Shown piece after piece: positions 11,651 through 23,989 of a stretch of 64,000 bases of DNA. The stretch lies in NCBI GenBank assembly GCA_021018995.1, contig JAJIZI010000025.1:1-64000 (forward strand). Reading direction: 5' to 3'. The position numbers and the translations under genes were made by a program. Positions within the stretch are counted from its first letter, which is position 1. The number at the start of each line of letters is the position of its first letter. The DNA is from Chloranthus sessilifolius (lineage: Eukaryota > Streptophyta > Magnoliopsida > Chloranthales > Chloranthaceae). The notes below the pieces were generated by a model. The model did no database searches. It saw nothing but the letters and a program-made list of their open reading frames with translations, and was not told the DNA's origin.

Positions 11651-12156
11651 GAAGGAGACAATTCGGATGATGACGACAATGCAAGTGACGACGATGGTAG
11701 TGGAGGTGGAGATGTACCATTGTGGATTAGAAACCAATGTGTAGAATTTTTGCTCGGTATATAATACTGTTAGGACGTGAGTCACGTGACGACAATGGAA
11801 ATGTACCATTGTGGTTTAGACTTAGAACTTAGAATTTACTCTTTTCCTTCTTTTTTATATGTTCCTATGTTCTTTTTTGTACTATTTTGTTTAACATTAA
11901 TAAAATTTATATTTTCCCTTCTAACCTATGGTTATATACTTATATAGTTATATTACATACTTTTATTTCGCATTCTAAATACTATAAAATTAATAGATCC
12001 CAAAATTAACACAACATATTATTGATCAATTTGGGAAACTTTCAGAATTTTTTGAGATTTTTAAGAATTTTTTTAGAATTTTTTGAAAAAAAATAAAAAT
12101 AAATTTTATGCCATTGCATAATGGCATATGTGAACCGCGATGAGATGACCTTATGC

Positions 12157-14832
12157 TGTGACAGCCCGGATTTCCGCACTCAGAGACCCGTGCCATCAGG
12201 ATCGTCGTCATTGACGATCCCCAGAACAAGCACACACATGTACGCTTGCAGCGGCGGAAGTCAAAACAGACACCAACAAAAGAGGCAGATAGAGTCATTA
12301 TATAAGGTGCAACATAAAACGAATAATTATATAAACGATGAAACTAAGCATACATTCTCAAAAAGGAACCAGGAAGAACCACTGGTGATGGCCATACATC
12401 ACCGAAAATAATGGTTCCCAATAATGGTACCTACAAAATGTATACAACAAAAATAAAAGTAGCTACAGAAAATATAATACAGAACAGAGTGAGCCACCAG
12501 GCCCAATAATCCAAATGTTTCATACAAAACTCCAAAAATAATAAGTCTAAATACCAAGACTATGGGTGGAACTCGTCAGCAGGAATATCAGGCTCGTCCT
12601 CAGGAATGAAGTCAAGGTCCTCTAGCTCAGGATCCTCATAAACTCTAACTCAGTACCTGTGACGTATAGTCGGAGTGAGCTAACAACTAAGCTCAGTAGA
12701 AAAAGCAAAACTCAATTGCATCCTATCTCAACAAACATGGTTTCAAAACATGATCGGAATAGACGATTTTCAAAGCAGATGTTCAACACAGAAAAGATAA
12801 CGAAATTTCAAATACAGTGATCAGATGTAGTTTTTCTATGCAAAGTTTTTAGCAGATTCTTAAATCAGGTATAGGCAGATCAGGCTTTCAGATTAATTCA
12901 GATTCTCATTCAGTCTTAACTTATGCATGCAAATTTATCTTATTAAATGACTTAAAGCTCTAACTTAAATAACTCCGTATATAGCACGTAATAACCGAAT
13001 GTTTGCCGATGGGTAACCCCGATTATCGTCGTTCAATGAACAATTTACATGAATTGCAACAAGTCTCTGCGTTATGAGTGTAACTTGTGCTAGGTAGATC
13101 ACAGAATAGATATACGGATATCCCGCCGCGCCGATCACGGATATCCCGCCGCGTCAGTGGGATTCGTCACATGAACCTTAAATCAGATGCAGATTCTAAT
13201 ACATATTTCAGATGCAAATTTCTAATACATAATTCAGAAGCAGATTTTAGAGTTTAAGTTTCATATTCAATACAGATTCATATGTTCAGAGTTTCTTAAT
13301 TCAGATCCAGAGCTTATTTCAGATGCAAGTTTCAGATTTCATATGCAAGGTTTCAAGATCATGTTCAAAGCAAAACTCAGATTTTCATATCATTGTAAAA
13401 TAGTCATGCGAATTAAAATAGAATGTAATTGATGATGAGATTCTCCTACCTCAAATCTCGGAGCTGTTCAAAGTAATCTAATGGTCCAAATCCACGGTTA
13501 CCCGTTCCCAATCTACATCACATACGATGATGTATTAAGGACTTAATTTTAATTACTAATAATTTTGATGTATGTTCTCTCAAAACCAAGGCAGAAATGA
13601 TCAAATTCGTGCTGACTTGAAACTTAACCCAACTTCCCACTTAATTTTGACCTTCAACATTTGATTCATGAGTTGGTTAATTCATAAAAGTTGTAGAACT
13701 CGTTGTCCTCTTTCCAACGCCGCAAGAATCGCGTCAATCGGAGTTCGAAGTAAAAAGTTATGACCAAAATTCCGAAGCTGTGTCGGCACATTCAGTCCAA
13801 TTTGATCGATCAATTTCCCAATTTGATCGATCGAATTTCATCCGGCCTCAACATCCAAAAACATACCTTCTGTTCTATAGGTGTATTATATAATTCGATC
13901 GATCATTTCTTAAATTTGATTGATCGAATATCAGCTTGATCGATCGAATTCCAATTTGACGGTTCGAGTTTTGACGGGTTCGGGCATCTCCCTTGGTCTA
14001 TTTGCCCCCAAATTTCACCCAGATCTTTAATGATTTTCAACAAATTACACACACACATACACATACAAGTTAAGACATTTATAATCATTTAAAAATTAAT
14101 TACCTTTCACTGATCGAATTTGTGGTTTATTAGAAGTGTTGTCGAACGAGGGTTTCGGAGTGAAACCTTCGGATTTCTACGGTGATTCCACAACAATTGA
14201 TCACAATGAACTCAAGATGACGTTGTTTATGATCACGGATCGATTCTAACCTCTTCAAAATAAGGAAGACGATCGCGAGATGATCGGTTCACACTCGTTT
14301 CAAATTCAAGGGTTTCCAATGGTTGGGATTTTGCTAGGAAATGAAACCCTTTCGGTGATCGGCGTTAAGCGCTTCACGAAGAGTGTATAGACTGTGGCGT
14401 GATCGGGATCGTGTGGTCGAAATCTCACAAGATGCTTGGGAAGGTGACGAATCTCCAATGGTTGGTTCGGCTCTCACAACGCTCACTCTCTTTCTCTCTC
14501 TACAAAATTAAAAAGACTAAAGCTTAGCCATTAAGCGAACCACTCTCTTATAATCGAACCAAACCTAAATAAATATCAAGGATATTTATTACAAAATTCT
14601 ATCCACTTACCTTAAGCTTGGCTTCGGTGTTGAGCGGCACACCGTGAGTTTGTGTACGGGTTATCCACAAAAGGCTTAAATCAACTTTTAAACCTTAATC
14701 CTTATGCAAAATTTTATCCCAACATTATTCAATGATTTATTATCAAAATCTATGGTGACATCAGTCACCGTGCCAGATACTTACACGGTGTCCGTCAACT
14801 TTGGGATTGAAATATTTGGGATATTACATTCT
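12157..14832 (-). repeat. Chromovirus 3' LTR
   Basis: Length is 2676 bp. It aligns over its first ~1770 bp (plus orientation) with 16649-18430, with scattered substitutions and small indels. It has no coding potential. GATCGATCGAAT-type palindromes cluster at 13800-13950, and a run of CAGATT/CAGATGCA motifs lies at 12840-13330. The closely preceding internal sequence carries the polypurine tract. Confidence 0.85.
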
Positions 14833-15107
14833 CCACTCCTTAGAAATTTTCGTCCCCAAAATTGCCAGTTGTGATGTTTGTTTGGAGAGGCAGTACGTAC
14901 TCTAACATAACCTTACCGCATAATAGAACCCAATCCTTTAACTGAATTCAATTGAAAGACAATTTAGTGAAAAGTAAGACCATGCAAGTGTCCACTGTTA
15001 AACATACATCTATATTACTCCATGCCACCCAAAATTTGTATGCGAACATATACAAGTACAATAAGTGATAGTTACAACAAAATGAACGACTACAGAATTG
15101 AGGAACA

Positions 15108-16560
15108 TCACACAAACAACTGTGGGTACTGGTCACGAATCTCTGCTTCGCGCTCCCAATTCACCACTGATTCGATCTTTGCTGGATCAACCGTTATACC
15201 CATCTCGGAGACGACATGGCCTAAGAAACTGACGTACTCAACCCAAAACTCACACTTACTGAGTTTTGCATACAACTTGTGATCTCTGAGGGTTTGGAGA
15301 GTCACTCTTAGGTACTGCTCATGCTGTTCTCGCGTCCTATCATCTACGAAAACAACTACAGACTTGTCCATGTGTGGTTTGAATATCTGATTCATTAAGC
15401 CCATAAATGACGTTGGAGCGTTCGTCAACCCAAATGGCATCACCAAGAACTCATAGTGCCCATATCTGGTTTTGAATGCCGTCTTTTGAATGTCTTCAGA
15501 TTTCACTCTCAACTGATGATAGCCGGATCTCAAGTCAATCTTAGAGAAGAGCCTCGCTCCTTGTAACTGGTCAAAAATATCATCTATTCTCAGGAGCGGG
15601 TAACGATTCTTAATCGTTAACTTGTTTAGCTAACGGTAATCAATGCAGAGCCGCATCGAACCGTCCTTTCTGACAATCAAAACTGGTGCTCCCCTAGGAG
15701 ACACACTAGGTCGGATAAATCCTTTGTCTATAAGCTCTTGAAGTTGTTCCTTTATCTCTTTCAACTCAGCAAGCGCCATTCGATATGGAGCCTTTGACAT
15801 AACTCCCCCGTAAGTCTCCATCTCCCACATCGCAACTCTCTCCTGTATATCTGGTCTCAGTCCATGCTGAAACTTCTGAGCTTTCATCAACTCGGTGGTA
15901 GAGGTGCAGTCTCGTGAACTTGCACCATACTCACACTCGACATGTCGCCTTTGTTCCAGGTTGATGAACTGGACATCCCACTGGTTCCTCACAATCCGAG
16001 GAAAATACTGATCGTTGAATGTCTCAACGAACTTTGCCATGTCCAAGGAGTGTTGGGAATCTCTTGTTCCCTGGTTCTGGACACTGACTTCCACCAAGGG
16101 CCAGCCTCACCATCTAATTTGAAGGCTGCCCACCGAACCATCTCATCTTCGGTGCACTGTAGCACATTGAAGATCTTTTCCATTTCTTCTAGCCAACTTC
16201 TGGCTTCACAGATCCGCTCGACCCAAAAAGTTAGGAGGTCACATCCTCTGAAACTCTACAAACTCGGAGGGTTGATTCCTGGCCGCAATCAACTCGGCTT
16301 GCTGAGCTATAGCAGCAGTCTGTTGAGCCATAAAAGTTGTTTGTTGACCCATGTTGTTGGCCAAAGCCTCCAACACTTGGTCAACATTTTCCTAATTGCT
16401 TCTTCTTACAGGAATGACATTAGGACTAGTAGTGATCCCAACACCCCTAGATTTATCGACACCCTTGGGAACATCCAGCGATGGAGCCGTCCTTGGTCTA
16501 TCTCTACCTCTGCCTTTGCCTCTAAACCTTGGGCCCATACTGGTTTGTCATTGTGAAACA
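15108..16560 (-). pseudogene. Fused gag/RT remnant of the chromovirus
   Basis: Gag fragments (16560-15860: [20 protein letters not shown] and [14 protein letters not shown]) run straight into reverse transcriptase (15810-15108), so the gag zinc knuckle, the protease and the RT start are deleted. The RT shows [33 protein letters not shown] and an FVDD box; the residues that normally follow FVDD are missing. The RT then joins, at NWER, a short segment [12 protein letters not shown] that matches the extreme C-terminus of chromovirus polyproteins (typically W-E-x-E-x-x-M-x-x-x-Y-P-x-L-F). RNase H, integrase and chromodomain are therefore all lost by a second deletion. Confidence 0.75.
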
Positions 16561-16634
16561 ATAACATAGATCAGTGTACAGATTGTAAAAACAATCAAAC
16601 CCATAGCCCTCGTGGTTCCGGACCTAAAGCCATA

Positions 16635-16646
16635 GCTTTGATACCA
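16635..16646 (-). promoter_or_regulatory. Primer-binding site (initiator tRNA-Met)
   Basis: The reverse complement is TGGTATCAAAGC, two bases inside the 5' LTR end at 16649. It matches the usual TGGTATCAGAGC site for initiator tRNA-Met with one change. Confidence 0.85.
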
Positions 16647-16648
16647 AC

Positions 16649-18430
16649 TGTGACAACCCAGATTTTTGCACTCGGAAACCCATGCCATCAAGATCATCAT
16701 CATTGACGATCCCCAGAACAAACACACATATACGCTTGCAGTGGCGGAAATCAAAGCAGACACCAACAAAAGAGGCAGATAGAGTCATTATATAAAGTGC
16801 AACATAAAACGAATAATTATATAAACGATGAAACTAAGCATACATTCTCAAAAAGGAACTAGGAAGAACCACTGATGATAGCCATACATCACCGAAAATA
16901 ATGGTTTCCAATAATGGTTCCTACAAAATGTATACAACAAAAATAAAAGTAGCTACAGAAAATATAATACAGAACAAAGTGAGCCACCAGGCCCAATAAT
17001 CCAAATGATTCATACAAAACTCCAAAAATAACAGGTCTAAATACCCAGTCCATGGGTGGAACTCGTCAGCAGGAATATCAGGCTCGTCCTCAGAAATGAA
17101 GTCAAGGTCCTCTAGCTCAGGATCCTCAAAAACACTAACTCAGTACCTGTGACGTATAGTCGGAGTGAGCTAACAGCTAAGCTCAGTAGAAAAAACAAAA
17201 CTCAATTGCATCATATCTTAACAAACATGGTTTCAAAACATTATCGGAATAGACGATTTTCAAAGCAGATGTTCAACACAGAAAACATAACGAAATTTCA
17301 AATACAGTGATCAGATGTAGTTTTTCTATGCAAAGTTTCTAGCAGATTCTTAAATTAGGTACAAACAGATCAGGCTTTCAGATTAATTCAGATTCTCATT
17401 CAGTCTTAACTTATGCATGCAAATTTATCTTATTAAATGACTTAAAGCTCTAACTTAAATAACTCTCGTGTATATAACACGTGGTAGCCAGATGTTTTAG
17501 ATGGGTAACCTCAACTATCGCGTGCTCAATGAATAATTCACAGGAATTGCAAAAAGCCTCTGCGTTATGAGAGTAACTTGTGCCAGATAGATCACAGAAC
17601 AGATACACATATTCTGCTGTGCCGGTCACAGATATCCCGCCGTGTCAGTAGGATTTGTCACATGAACCTTCAATCAGATGCAGATTCTAATACATATTTC
17701 ATATGCAGATTTCTAATACATATTTCAGAAGCAGATTTCAGAGTTTAAGTTTCATATTCAAGACAAATTCATTGTTCAGAATTTCTTAATTCAGATTCAG
17801 AGCTTATTTCAGATGCAAGTTTCAAATTTCATATGCAAGGTTTCAAGATCATGTTCAAAAGCAAAACTCAGATTTTCAGATCATTGTAAAATAGTCATGC
17901 GAATTAAAATAGAATGTAATTGATGATGAGATTCTCCTACCTCAAAACTCGGAGCCGTTCGAAGCAATCCAACGGTCCAAATCCACGGCTCCCCGTTCCC
18001 AATCTACATCACACATACGATGATGTATTATGGACTTAATTCTAATTACTAATAATTTTGATGTATTTAAGTGTTCTCTCAAAACCAAGGCAGAAATGAT
18101 CAAATTCGTGCTGACTTGAAACTTGACCCAACTTCCCACTTAATTTTGACCCTTAACATTTGATTCATGAGTTGGCTAATTCATAAAAGTTGTAGATCTC
18201 GTTGTTCTCTTTCTAACGCCGCAAGAATCGCGTCAATCGGAGTTTGGAGTAAAAAGTTATGACCAAAATACCGAAGCTTTTTCTAAGACATTCGGTCAAT
18301 TTGAACGATCGAATTCCCAATTTGATCGATCCAATTTCATCGGGCCTCAACATCCAAAAACATACCTTCTGTTTTATAGGTGTATTATATAATTCGATCG
18401 ATCATTTCTTAAATTCGATCGATCGAATAT
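16649..18430 (-). repeat. Chromovirus 5' LTR, truncated
   Basis: Collinear with 12157-13929. Homology stops inside GATCGAATAT at 18430, where Tat integrase sequence resumes. About 900 bp of the LTR's 5' part, corresponding to 13930-14832, are missing. Confidence 0.85.
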
Positions 18431-19075
18431 ATGATATGAGAAGGAATCTTGTATCGGTAAATGATATGTGTACGTATGAAATTCGCAACTGTGTTGGCTT
18501 TAACCTCTCTGAGTGCTATTGCTTCTGCCCATTTAGAAAAATAATCGGTTGCAGCTAGTATGAACTTATGTCCAGTAGATGATGGGGGGGTGTATTGGAC
18601 CTATGATGTCCATACCCCATTCCTCAAAAGCCCAGGACGTGACTGTAGGGTGTAAGGGCGGACGATGAATGAAATCAGTGTGGATCTGGCAAACCCGACA
18701 TCTTTTAGCGAAATCTATACAATCATTCACCATGGTCGGCCAATAATAGCCAAAGTGTTTCAATCGGGTATATAGTTTAGGGCCTGATTGATGTGCCCCA
18801 CAAATGCTGGCATGTACTTCTTGCATGGCTTATTGAGCTTCTTCAGTCGAAAGACATCTTAATAGAATATTATCGAACGATCTAATATAAAGTATCGTTG
18901 AAGTATACAACTCGACTCGCCCTTCGACGAACTTCAGCCTTGTGGCATGCTTCGTAAGGCAGTCTTCCATGTTGAAGGTATTCTATAAGTTCTTGCCTCC
19001 AATCTAATTTCTCAACTTCAAACGCGGATATAATATTGACCGAGTTTGCCTGCTCGATTTGACATCTCATGATGG
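18431..19075 (-). pseudogene. Tat integrase, N-terminal part
   Basis: Contains the zinc-binding H-H-C-C region (HASICGAHQSGPKLYTRL, then CRVCQ), followed by the start of the catalytic core (WAFEEWGMDIIGPI) and, in another frame, FILAATDYFSKWAEAIAL up to the break at 18431. The normal HHCC spacing is kept. A frame shift at about 18590, in a G-rich run, separates the two core parts. The sequence resumes at 8798. Confidence 0.8.
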
Positions 19076-19229
19076 AAGGTAAGACCCTTTTCTCTGTGAC
19101 TCTTATTTCGACAACTTCATCATTTTACAAGCCAAAGATGCTGCAAGTTTTGCGAGAGCGTCGGCTTGATTATTTTGACTTCGCGGGACATGCATAATCC
19201 GTATATTCTCAAACTGTGGAAGGAGTTCC

Positions 19230-19560
19230 TGAATCTTTTGATGATATGGTATTAACTATGTTTTTGTAACTGCATAGGATCCTTCTAACTGTCTTATCAC
19301 GAGCTGAGAATCCACATATACATCAAGGGTGTAAATGCCCATGTCTAAGGCTAATTCTAAGCCAATGATTAACGCCTCATATTCGGCAGTGTTATTAGAC
19401 TGAGATTCTGTTAATGTGAAAGAATACGGGAGTAACCCATTACTTGATGTAACAAACACGATTCCAGCGCCTGCTCTTGCCGCTTGTGAAGCCCCATCGA
19501 AATATAATTTCCGTCTTTGTGCTATTTCAGCATAATACATCCCTTCATCTGGTAGGTCTT
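19230..19560 (-). pseudogene. Archaeal-type RNase H (aRNH) of the Tat element
   Basis: The frame LYFDGASQAARAGAGIVF, then NNTAEYEALIIGLELAL, then DVYVDSQLVIRQLEG shows the D, E and D residues in the order expected of RNase H, with the extra domain placed after the classical RNase H as in Tat elements. It runs open for more than 90 codons, though its neighbours are broken. Confidence 0.8.
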
Positions 19561-19758
19561 CGGATAGCGGTGAATTCCCCGGGATCGGATGAGCGGCTAG
19601 AAAATCCGCTAAGGTTTGCCCTTTTATGGCTTTCTGGTGTACAAAAGGTATGTCAAACTATGACAAGAGTAAAGACCATTTAGCAAGTCTTCCTGACAAA
19701 ACTGGTTTTGTCATGAGAAATTTTAATGGATCCGCTTTACTTATCAAGCGGATTGGAT

Positions 19759-20504
19759 GGTCCAGCCACTGTTGTCATAAGCGATCGCTTATGCCATCTT
19801 AAGCCATAAAATCGCATAAGCCATGATGACTCATGCGATTTTGACATTATGCCATGGCATATAAAGTATGCGATAGCATAAGCCATGTTTTATGGCTTAT
19901 GCGATCGCATACTCAGTATGCGATGGCATAATGTTCAAACATAATTTTTATTTTTTTTTTGCTTTTTAAGGTTCCATTGCCTCTATAAAGGGTGGGTTGG
20001 GTTCTCTACTCCTCACACAACTATTTTGGCTTCAACTTCCTCTCTAATCTCCATTTTTTACTCCCAATCTCCTCCCATCTATCCTGTCTAGTTTTTATTT
20101 TATTTTATGCTTTGTAATCCTTTTTTTTAGTGAATTAAATTGTTGTAAACTTAGTAATATTAATGTTAGTGTGTTATAAAGCCTCAAAGGGTTATAAATG
20201 AATGTGTAATGTGTAACGACGACAATGCTAGTGATGATGATGGAGGAGATGTACCACAATGGGTTCGAAATGAATGTGCAGAGTACATTGCTGGTACTCA
20301 GTATCAAAGTCTAATGTCCTCCTGACACTTAATGTTAGTGTCTATTTTTTCCTTCTAAAGACTTGAAAACTTATTGTTTTTTTTTTTTTTTTTTTTGGAA
20401 AAAAAAGAAGTATGCCATGGCTTAAGCGATTAAGCATTCGCTTAAGTGAAATTGACCCAAATCGCTTAGCATCGCTTAAGCCATTTGACAACATTGGGTC
20501 CAGC
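19759..20504. mobile_element. 730-bp hAT deletion derivative with 8-bp TSD
   Basis: The element proper is 19767-20496, flanked by perfect 8-bp duplications GGTCCAGC (19759-19766 and 20497-20504). Ends are CACTGTTGTCA and TGACAACATTG. Subterminal repeats of GCGATCGCTTATGCC fill both ends. Its middle keeps two pieces of the coding hAT: the leader near 19960-20010 resembles 8930-8990, and 20215-20290 resembles the acidic C-terminal tail and stop region at 11665-11760. It interrupts the Tat RNase H region. Confidence 0.9.
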
Positions 20505-20815
20505 AAATAATGTCGTAGCTTTTGTGCGGCAAAGACAGGAGCTAAACAATTCTTTTCAATAAGTGAGTAATTTCCTTCAGCTCCTATGAGTGTTCGACTG
20601 AGGTAATATAGGGTGTTTTCCTTACCGTCCTCGTTCTCCTGAGCTAAGAAAGCCCCAAGCGAGTTGTCCATGATTGCTATATATAGGATTAAATGTTTCC
20701 CTTTAATTGGAGCAGTTAGGATTGGCGAATGCAACAAATATTCTTTCAAACTATCAAAAGCCTTTTGACAGTCTTTATTCCATTCGAATGGGACTCCTTT
20801 CTTCATTAGATGAGA
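20497..20815 (-). pseudogene. RNase H of the Tat element
   Basis: Contains FEWNKDCQKAFDSLKEYLL, LILYIAIMDNSLGAFLAQE and YYLSRTLIGAEGNYSLIEK, the standard Gypsy RT-RNase H connection. It is cut at YLLD by the hAT insertion at 20496 and resumes at 19758. Confidence 0.8.
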
Positions 20816-20819
20816 GAAT

Positions 20820-22090
20820 GGTTGACATCGTCCTGACAGATTTGATATGAAGCGTCAGATATATGCAAGTCTTCCCTGTAGTCCTTTTAATTCACGAATG
20901 TTCTTTTGAGGTGGCATCTCTATGATGACATTGGTTTTCGCTGGATAAACTTGTATGCCTCTATGTCGAACAACGAATCCGAGGAACTTCCCTGAAGTGA
21001 CTCCGAAAGCGCATTTTAGTGGATTCATTTTTAAATTGTACTTTCGGAGTTCACAAAATACTTGATATAGGTGGGCCAAATGATCACCTCTATTCTTTGA
21101 TTTTACTACGAGATCATCACGTAGCATTCGACTGTTTCGTGTAACAATTCTTTGAATATCTTCATCATTGCACATTGATAAGTAGCTCCAACATTCTTTA
21201 GTCTGAATGACATGACTATATAGCAAAAGATTCCCCTTGGAGTTCGAAAAGTTGTTAGTTCCTCATCTCCAGGTGCCATTCGTATTTGGTTGTATCCGGA
21301 TTATCCATCCATGAAGGACATGGCTTCACAACCGACAATAGAATCAATCAAGAGTTCTGAAATAGGCAAGGGGAATTCATCCTTGGGACATACTGCATTG
21401 AGATCTCTGAAATCAACACATACCCTAATCTGACCATTCTTCTTCTTGGCCGGGACTACGTTAGCAACCCATGTCGGGTATTTGACTTCACGGATTAAGC
21501 TGACATTCACTAACTTGTTGATTTCTGCTTCTACCTTTACGGCTATATTTGGATGAAGCCGTCTTTGAGCTTGTTTAGTGGATTTGATGTCAGGATTGAC
21601 GGCTAGTTTGTGAGTGGCAATTTTGACATCTAATCCTGGCATATTATGATATGCCCATGCGAACACATCTTGATTCTTCTTTAGAAAATCGGTTGTCAGT
21701 TCCTCTCCTGAGAGTGCGACACTTACATAAGTAATCTGAGGATCTTCAAGAGTTCCCAAGTTGACTTCTTCTAGGTCGTCAATTGTGGTTTGTATTCCTT
21801 CTTCAAACTGATGAGGAGCTGGAGTAGGCTCTTCCGAGACTGGGATAAGTTCTTCCATGATAGAGATCACATAGGATCCGAGATATTTTGTGGGAATCAC
21901 TATAGGCCTGTGCCCGAGATCACCTTTCAATGGATATAAATATCCATCATTATAGGCTGCCCGTTTCTGTGTACGAGATGGTATCACATCAAAAGGTGCA
22001 ACCATTCCTACTCCCTCTTTTAGACCTCCTTTCGAGAGATCATATCCCATCTTTTTCATCATATTGCTGCCTTTTTGCTGTATCACGTAA
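20820..22090 (-). pseudogene. Reverse transcriptase of the Tat element
   Basis: N-terminal part 22086-21301: QRRLHPNIAVKVEAEINKL, REVKYPTWVANVVPAKKKNG, CVDFRDLNAVCPKDEFPLP and ending AMSFMDG. C-terminal part 21226-20855: LKMNPLKCAFGV, KFLGFVVRHRGI, LKGLQGRLAYI. The catalytic Y-x-D-D box reads LRDD (followed by LVVKS): the two Asp are kept but the preceding residues are changed. A stop and a frame change at 21230-21300 separate the parts. Confidence 0.85.
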
Positions 22091-22614
22091 ATTGAAGTTC
22101 TTTTGAATCCCTATAATCTGGCTGGATGGGTAGCGAATCAACTTGGGTGAGTGGCTTGGTGAAAGAGGTCAGTAAAGGGGAACTAGGTTTTAGGTTTTGG
22201 GATAAGTTTCTAACAATTTTGATACGAGAGTTGGCTTTTGAAGGGATTGTTGTCTTGTTGAGAATGATTCTTCTCCAAGGTTGGGAATAAGGAGCTGAAA
22301 TGAAGGATATGTTGACTTCTTTTGGGGTTCTAAAGGAAACTGATTTCCTTTTAGATCGATTTATGTTAAAAGGAATAGTTTCCTTAACAAGAACTTGCCT
22401 CCTGTGAATTTTGTCTAGGTGGCGAGGACTTGGATAATGGTGAGTATTCATCTAATAACTCAAAGTCATTAGTGCGTGTAGATGAAGTAGATATTTCATA
22501 TAATTTTGCATCAGCAAAATGAGCTTCATCTGGGTGGAAGGGTTGTGGATCAGCTGCTACCCATTTTTGCTCGTCATTATGAAAATATTTAAAACATTGA
22601 TGGAGTGTGGACAA
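22083..22614 (-). pseudogene. Protease-RT linker of the Tat polyprotein
   Basis: Two overlapping frames continue from the protease (LHQCFKYFHNDEQKWVAADP, HPDEAHFADAKLYE) toward the RT. No separate domain is recognised; it is basic and Ser-rich. Confidence 0.55.
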
Positions 22615-22619
22615 AACAA

Positions 22620-23040
22620 CCCCACATTGATGTAACTAAGGTCTTCTCAACAACGCGTTATATGATGTATTAGCATCGATCACATGGAACTGGGTATTAG
22701 AGGAAAGTTCGTCGATATCTAATTGTAAGTGAATAGATCCTAGGTTTCCTTGTTTATTTTGATTGAAACATTGAAACATGAGGCTACTGGGTGAGAGGTC
22801 TTTAACAGTTCATCCCACTTTATGTAACACATGTAGCAGTAACAAATTTATAATAGTCCCCCATCAATCACGAGTCTCGCAAGCCGAATGTCTTCAAGTA
22901 GACTCGATATAAAGAGGGGTCTATTGTGCGACTTAAGTTTGGTTTCGAGATTATCATAAGAAAATGTGATCCTACAAACTAAGTCTTCGAAGCCAGTCTC
23001 TACCTGGCAAACTTCCTCAATGGACCTCTCTAGGTTAGAG
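22620..23040 (-). pseudogene. Retroviral-type aspartic protease of the Tat element
   Basis: Minus-strand frames give FSYDNLETKLKSHNRPLFIS followed by LARLVIDGG, the Tat protease context with an active-site D-G-G. Downstream, LGSIHLQLDIDELS and SYNALL-R-PWLHQ are the flap and C-terminal landmarks. Frame changes occur at about 22855 and 22800. Confidence 0.7.
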
Positions 23041-23502
23041 AGTTTTTATTAGCGCTTTCCTTAAGCTACTAGACAAACAAAGCGCATCATACACCGAAAG
23101 CAAAGCAGGTACTTTCTTTAAATGAGAGAGTATATCGTAATTTACATCAGAATTTTCTTTTTCTTTGCCCTTATCGGTATTCTTGGAGCTGTTGTCGAAT
23201 AACGACGTTTCCCCTTGCTTGGTTATCTTGTCGGCACCTTTTGCACCCTTTGGTGGAGATTCAATTTTTGTAGACGAAACATTATGATTCTTTGGCTTAC
23301 GTCGATAAGGTATAACTAGGCGATTTATACGTTGATCTATAACATCTACCTCTTCAATCTGAGTCATGTTGCAAGAAGCAACATTGTTAGGTTCAACTTG
23401 CTCTTTTTTTCGTGGAATAACCACTTTATGCCAACCTTCATTATCAGATGAGTTGTCTTCAATAGCATCCGGTGAAGACAAGCAGTTACTGACATCCTTC
23501 AT
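23035..23502 (-). pseudogene. Gag-protease linker of the Tat polyprotein
   Basis: An open frame of 155 codons, hydrophilic and rich in Lys, Asn and Ser, lies between the gag region and the protease. It has no recognised domain but is in line with the rest of the polyprotein. Confidence 0.5.
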
Positions 23503-23989
23503 GCAAATATCTTTAATATATCAATATGAAATTTTGATTCCTTCTGTTGGGCTTTGTCATTGCTATCACCAACGTCTGGTTCTTATTGGTCCCCGATGGT
23601 TTTAGGACATTTGACAGGTATGTAGTCTCCCAACGTGAGCGGCTGTAATTCCTCCATTTCCACTTCAGATGATGACGATGAAAAAGAAATTATCATCAGT
23701 TCATGTTTCATCTTCTGTACTTTCTTCGGCAGTTTCATAGGTTCCGGTTAAACCTTCTTTCCTTTCTCCCGTTCTCTACGATCCTTCAGTATTTGGAGTG
23801 TTGTATAATTCGAAGGGATCTTTTTTACTTCTCCACAGATTTCTTTAAATCTGCAAATGTTTCTAACGTAATTTAGATTTTGGGCATTCTCTTCTTCTTG
23901 GGTATTACATGCCAACTCCCGCCATCGGAATCAGGAGATTCTGCCATATATGAATCTTGCCGATTGAAATCACATCGCTTACCTTGAGC

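Larger units (their letters stand above)
8799..12156 (+). mobile_element. hAT transposon, right end lost
   Basis: The left end reads CATTGATGTCATATGCGATC, close to the ends of the two smaller family members (CACTGTTGTCATAAGCGATC at 19767; CAATGTAGTCAAATGG at 56616). Subterminal repeats of ATGCGATCGCATATGCC follow. The element interrupts the Tat integrase at 8798. The 8 bp before it (CGTAGAAC) would be the target duplication, but the right terminus and second TSD copy are gone: a chromovirus LTR starts at 12157 within the right subterminal repeats, and the sequence beyond that element has been deleted. Confidence 0.8.
12157..18430 (-). mobile_element. Tekay/Del-like chromovirus, internally deleted
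   Basis: The 3' LTR is 12157-14832, the internal remnant 14833-16648, and the truncated 5' LTR 16649-18430. On the minus strand the LTR begins TGTAATATCCC and ends GTCACA. A primer-binding site TGGTATCAAAGC (complement at 16635-16646) directly follows the 5' LTR, and a polypurine tract AAGGAGTGGAGAA directly precedes the 3' LTR. Only ~1.8 kb of internal DNA is left. The RT is of the chromovirus type ([34 protein letters not shown]). The element is inserted in the right subterminal region of the hAT at 12156. Confidence 0.85.

Noticed and set aside
16000..16556. 204-codon plus-strand frame opposite the chromovirus gag
   Set aside because: It is a shadow of the minus-strand gag remnant, which has clear family motifs.
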